Made by a program: the position numbers and the translations under genes. Below are positions 60,878 through 64,000 of a stretch of 64,000 nucleotides of DNA, one piece after another; positions within the stretch are counted from its first letter, which is position 1; the number at the start of each line of letters is the position of its first letter. The stretch is taken from assembly GCA_049889095.1 (NCBI GenBank), contig JBLJFK010000003.1. One strand, written 5' to 3'. Under the pieces are notes generated by a model. That model had not been told where the DNA came from. It saw nothing but the letters and a program-made list of their open reading frames with translations, and did no database searches. This DNA comes from Ewingella sp049889095. GTDB lineage: Bacteria; Pseudomonadota; Gammaproteobacteria; Enterobacterales; Enterobacteriaceae.

Positions 60878-62022
60878 TTTCCCGGCTCCTGTTTTTTCAG
60901 TCGCAGGTATAAGCGCTTATGCACCAGCAGGCCGGTGAGCAACGGATAAATCAGCAAGATAGCGCAAACGCTGAAGATGGCACTGGCAGGAACCTGGCGC
61001 AGGAAGATATCGAACATGGCGTACAGCGCATGCGTCAGGGGTTCAATGTTGGAAATGATGCGAGCAGGCCACGGCATTGAGAGCTCAGGAACTGCCATAC
61101 CCGAGAAGGTCAGCGCGATACTAACGAAAATCCCCATCATGGTGTACGCGGTGATCGTGGTACGGGTAAAAGTAAACAGCAGCAAGCCCATGCTCTGCGC
61201 GGCGATCACATAAAAGAAGCTGATCAAAACCATAAATAACGGATCACCGCTGACGCGTGCATCAAAGAAGCCAACCAGCATGGCGATTTCTACCATCAGT
61301 AAGGTGGTAAAACACAACGTATAAGGTGCCAGCTTTCCCAGCAGCGCGAAGGTAAATGAAGGTGCCGCCAGCAGCGACTGGCTTCGGGCCATCACGTAGA
61401 TCATGCAGGTAACGGTAAAGAGTTGGATCAGGTGGATCGTGGCGGCAAATTGTTGGTAATAAATGTAGCTGCCACTGGCGTTGAACAGGCTGCCATAAGA
61501 GAGCTCGACGCTGGCCAGAGGCGGCACGTTTTTACCGATTGCATTAGCAATGATTGAACGATATTGAGTGTTGAGTTCAGTGATAAGTCCGCTAAAGTCC
61601 TGCGTTGAATAGAGTCCGGCTCCGTAAAACAGCGCGTTGTAATAGAGCACTACGCTGGGCTGTTTGCCAGCGAGGGCATCAGCTTCAAAGTCTGGCGGAA
61701 TGTAGAGCAGCGCGTAATCCTGCGCGGTACGCAGCCGGTGCTCGGCTTCTTGCAAGCCACCATCAAAGGCCTGAACATGGGCGTGCGAACCGGCATCAAG
61801 TTTTCGGGTTAGGGTTTTCGACAATGTACTGTGGTCGCTATCAACTACCGAAACGGGCAGATCAAGCAGCGTTCCTTCCGAGAAGTTACTGCTGATGAGA
61901 ATGAACAGCAGCAAAGGAAATATCCAGCCCAGCCAGTGGATCACCGGTTGACGAAAAGCATGATGCGTTTCGCGGGCGAAAGAACGTGAAAAGCAGCGCC
62001 AGCTGGCTTTGAGCCGGTACAT
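60874..62022 (-). CDS. ABC-2 type permease, YhhJ-like (export operon, second gene)
   Basis: The 382-residue membrane protein has the same layout as its neighbour, including LPVSVVDSDHSTLSKTLTRKL after the first membrane segment, so the two are paralogues that probably form a heterodimer. ATG 62022 (MYRLKASWR) is preferred, as GGAG is 8 bases upstream; the frame is open 8 codons further into the HlyD gene. It starts 5 bases after the HlyD stop. Confidence 0.85.
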   Translation of the reverse strand: MYRLKASWRCFSRSFARETHHAFRQPVIHWLGWIFPLLLFILISSNFSEGTLLDLPVSVVDSDHSTLSKTLTRKLDAGSHAHVQAFDGGLQEAEHRLRTAQDYALLYIPPDFEADALAGKQPSVVLYYNALFYGAGLYSTQDFSGLITELNTQYRSIIANAIGKNVPPLASVELSYGSLFNASGSYIYYQQFAATIHLIQLFTVTCMIYVMARSQSLLAAPSFTFALLGKLAPYTLCFTTLLMVEIAMLVGFFDARVSGDPLFMVLISFFYVIAAQSMGLLLFTFTRTTITAYTMMGIFVSIALTFSGMAVPELSMPWPARIISNIEPLTHALYAMFDIFLRQVPASAIFSVCAILLIYPLLTGLLVHKRLYLRLKKQEPGK

Positions 62023-62027
62023 TGCCA

Positions 62028-62999
62028 CTACTCCTTCCAGTTCCACAGAGCGCTCATTCCCTGCCTTAAATTAGGAATAGGTTTGAGTGGATAGAGACGG
62101 ACTTCAAACGTTTTCAGGTCAAAGTCGCCGGTGGCACGCGTGGCACGTTTAGTGGCGTAATCCCCCAGCGGAGCGATATAACGCACGTCGGCGTCGATCA
62201 TCTGGTCATTCAGCGCCGGAACGCGGATCCGGACTTTGTCACCTTTGTGCACACCCGCCAGAACATCTTCCCGCAGGTTAAAAACAAAATAAGCATCTGG
62301 CAAGCGGATCAGAGTCAACAGCGGGCTGGATGCACTTTGCAACTCCCCAACTTCCGCCGGGATCGGACCCACCTCACCATCAACGGGGGCTTTCACCTGC
62401 AGGTCATCGGTCTGCACTTTGACTTCCAGCAGCTCTTCCTCAGCCTGCCGCAGTTGGGCAGCATAGCTCTCACGCTGCTCGGCGCGATCGCCGTTGATAC
62501 CTTCATCCAGATTGGCTTTTGCCACTAATACCTGTTGATAGGCGCTGTCACGCGCACGACGGGAGTCTTCTAAATCTGATGCCGAGATGAAACCTTTGGT
62601 GGCCACTTTGGCGTTGCGATTATATTGATCGCGGGCATTTATGTATTCGGCCTGCGCCTGTGACAGCGTGGCCTTCAGGTTGCGAATGCTCTCTTCACGG
62701 GTACCGTTGGCCGACAAATCCAGCTGCGCTTTGGCCTGGTCGCGTGCGGCTTCCAGCGAGCGCAACTGCGCCATCAGTTCGGGGCTGTCGAGAGTGATCA
62801 GAAGCTGTCCGGCTTTAACATCATCACCGCGTTCAACATGACGTTCAATGACGCGACCTTTAGCTTTGGACGCAACAATAACCTCAGGGGCATCAACCTC
62901 ACCCTGTAATAAGAGATCCTGGTTATTTGCGCGGAAAAGAACCGCCAGCGAAATGGCCACTGCGACCAGCAACAGGGTCAATAATATTCTTTTACTCAT
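62028..62999 (-). CDS. HlyD/EmrA-like membrane fusion protein (export operon, first gene)
   Basis: A 323-residue periplasmic adaptor: signal anchor (MSKRILLTLLLVAVAISLAV), biotinyl-lipoyl-like part, an alpha-helical hairpin (about residues 80-200, rich in Q/A/E coiled coil) and a beta-barrel part. It resembles YhiI/YbhG-type adaptors that work with ABC-2 permeases. ATG 62999 has GGAAG 8 bases upstream. The partner outer-membrane channel would be TolC. The region 63000-63270 upstream holds no gene that I can support. Confidence 0.87.
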   Translation of the reverse strand: MSKRILLTLLLVAVAISLAVLFRANNQDLLLQGEVDAPEVIVASKAKGRVIERHVERGDDVKAGQLLITLDSPELMAQLRSLEAARDQAKAQLDLSANGTREESIRNLKATLSQAQAEYINARDQYNRNAKVATKGFISASDLEDSRRARDSAYQQVLVAKANLDEGINGDRAEQRESYAAQLRQAEEELLEVKVQTDDLQVKAPVDGEVGPIPAEVGELQSASSPLLTLIRLPDAYFVFNLREDVLAGVHKGDKVRIRVPALNDQMIDADVRYIAPLGDYATKRATRATGDFDLKTFEVRLYPLKPIPNLRQGMSALWNWKE

Positions 63000-63271
63000 A
63001 GTATTAACTTCCTTTATCACTGCCAGCGGTAAATCTCAGCCCGACGGGGATCGGTACGGATCGTTGGCATTTCCTTTTCCATTGAGCCTGTTCCCTGCCC
63101 GCTGCTTCTTTAGGGGATGAATAAAGCGCAGGCATAATAACGGGATGCAGAGAGGCTTTTTTAACACGAAACGGCATATCCATTAAATTATAAATCAACC
63201 TGTAAATATTCGTGCAGATTCGCATTCCTGTTGCCCCAGAGCACAAATGAAGTATTCAGCTAAAGTTTATT

Positions 63272-63293
63272 AGGTGATACTCACCTGTATAAT
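63272..63293 (+). promoter_or_regulatory. Promoter of yhbW with palindromic operator
   Basis: TATAAT at 63288-63293 is a consensus -10, directly preceded by the perfect dyad AGGTGA-TAC-TCACCT (63272-63286), which would cover the -35/-10 spacer. The layout is that of a repressor operator. The regulator is not identified. Confidence 0.6.
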
Positions 63294-63343
63294 TAGCGGG
63301 CGAACAGGTTTGCCCCTCACCCATTAACGAGTGAGTGATAATC

Positions 63344-64000
63344 ATGTCTGAGAAAATAACAGTCCCTCTTTCCGTGCTGGATCTGGCACCGGTACCGCAG
63401 GGTTCTTCACCGAAACAGGCTTTCCATTCTTCTCTGGAGTTAGCCCAACACGCTGAAAAGTGGGGCTATCAGCGTTATTGGATGGCAGAGCATCACAACA
63501 TGACCGGTATCGCCAGTGCCGCGACTTCGGTTTTGCTTGGGTTCATTGCCGGTGGCACCAAAACGATTCGCGTGGGGTCGGGTGGCGTCATGCTGCCTAA
63601 CCACTCGCCGCTGGTGATTGCGGAGCAATTCGGTACGTTGGCGACGCTCTATCCCGACCGTGTGGATCTCGGCCTTGGCCGCGCGCCAGGTACCGATCAG
63701 CGCACCATGGTAGCCCTACGTCGTCATCTTTCCGGCGAAGTAGATAACTTCCCACAGGATGTGCAGGAACTGCAGCACTATTTTGCCGATGTGCAGCCAG
63801 GTCAGCCTGTACAGGCCGTACCGGGTCAGGGTTTGCATGTGCCATTGTGGTTGCTGGGCTCAAGTCTGTACAGCGCACAGCTTGCCGCAGCTTTGGGTCT
63901 GCCATTTGCTTTTGCGTCACATTTTGCGCCAGACATGCTGTATCAGGCGCTGGCGATTTATCGCAGCCAGTTCAAGCCATCGGAACAATTGCAAAAAGCG
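63344..64000 (+). CDS. yhbW: YhbW, luciferase-like flavin monooxygenase (cut by window edge)
   Basis: The first 219 codons match E. coli YhbW (335): LAEKWGYQRYWMAEHHNMTG-like AEHHNMTGIASAATSVL, SGGVMLPNHSPLVIAEQFG and LGLGRAPGTDQRTM. It is a bacterial-luciferase-type FMN-dependent oxidoreductase of unknown substrate. It follows ubiUV in E. coli too; here a three-gene export operon is interposed. The C terminus lies beyond the window. Confidence 0.93.
   Translation, partial: MSEKITVPLSVLDLAPVPQGSSPKQAFHSSLELAQHAEKWGYQRYWMAEHHNMTGIASAATSVLLGFIAGGTKTIRVGSGGVMLPNHSPLVIAEQFGTLATLYPDRVDLGLGRAPGTDQRTMVALRRHLSGEVDNFPQDVQELQHYFADVQPGQPVQAVPGQGLHVPLWLLGSSLYSAQLAAALGLPFAFASHFAPDMLYQALAIYRSQFKPSEQLQKA

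Overview
The window reads as the chromosome of a Gram-negative enteric bacterium (order Enterobacterales). Long stretches keep the E. coli gene order: malP/malT; fadH-rlmG-ygjP-ygjR-alx-sstT; mgtA-treR-treB-treC-nrdD-nrdG; yraR-yhbO-yhbP-yhbQ-yhbS-ubiT-ubiU-ubiV-yhbW. Protein similarity is high and four ERIC-type repeats are present. The rpfR/rpfF pair, the Pectobacterium-like type I-F repeat and the overall mix suggest a Yersiniaceae/Pectobacteriaceae-type genus rather than E. coli itself. The genus is inference.

Layout. 1-4.1 kb: start of malP, its MalT boxes, the activator malT, and yjcB with a near-ideal CRP site. 4.1-9.4 kb: periplasmic beta-glucosidase bglX, then a convergent pair coding a fatty-acid-signal (DSF) receptor/phosphodiesterase (rpfR/pdeR) and a signal synthase (rpfF). 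9.7-17.7 kb: fadH to sstT, with alx behind a yybP-ykoY (Mn2+) riboswitch. 17.8-20.8 kb: a broken ABC permease and a secreted GH20 hexosaminidase. 20.9-31.5 kb: mgtA with a PhoP promoter and an 11-codon mgtL leader peptide, the trehalose genes, and anaerobic ribonucleotide reductase with candidate NrdR boxes. 31.6-32.1 kb: a chromosomal ccdAB toxin-antitoxin pair. 32.2-40.7 kb: a C-P lyase operon phnFGHIJKLMN-acyltransferase-phnP behind tandem Pho boxes, without phnCDE.

43.0-56.4 kb is the accessory region, inserted between yhbQ and yhbS. It holds a complete type I-F CRISPR-Cas locus (cas1, cas2-3, csy1-4), two arrays (18 and 27 spacers counting degenerate end repeats), a spacerless repeat with its own leader upstream of cas1, and fragments left by recombination. 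At the leader-distal end of each array lies a duplicated prophage-type cassette: an 80-nt c4-like antisense RNA, paired target sites, a 28-30 codon peptide and a Ner/Nlp-family HTH gene. The two cassettes share flanks and fold, but their antisense/target sequences have changed together, so each appears to have its own specificity. This is the most unusual object in the window.

56.4-64 kb returns to the conserved order: yhbS, ubiT and ubiUV (O2-independent ubiquinone synthesis). A two-permease plus HlyD export operon without an ATPase gene is interposed before yhbW, which is cut by the window edge.
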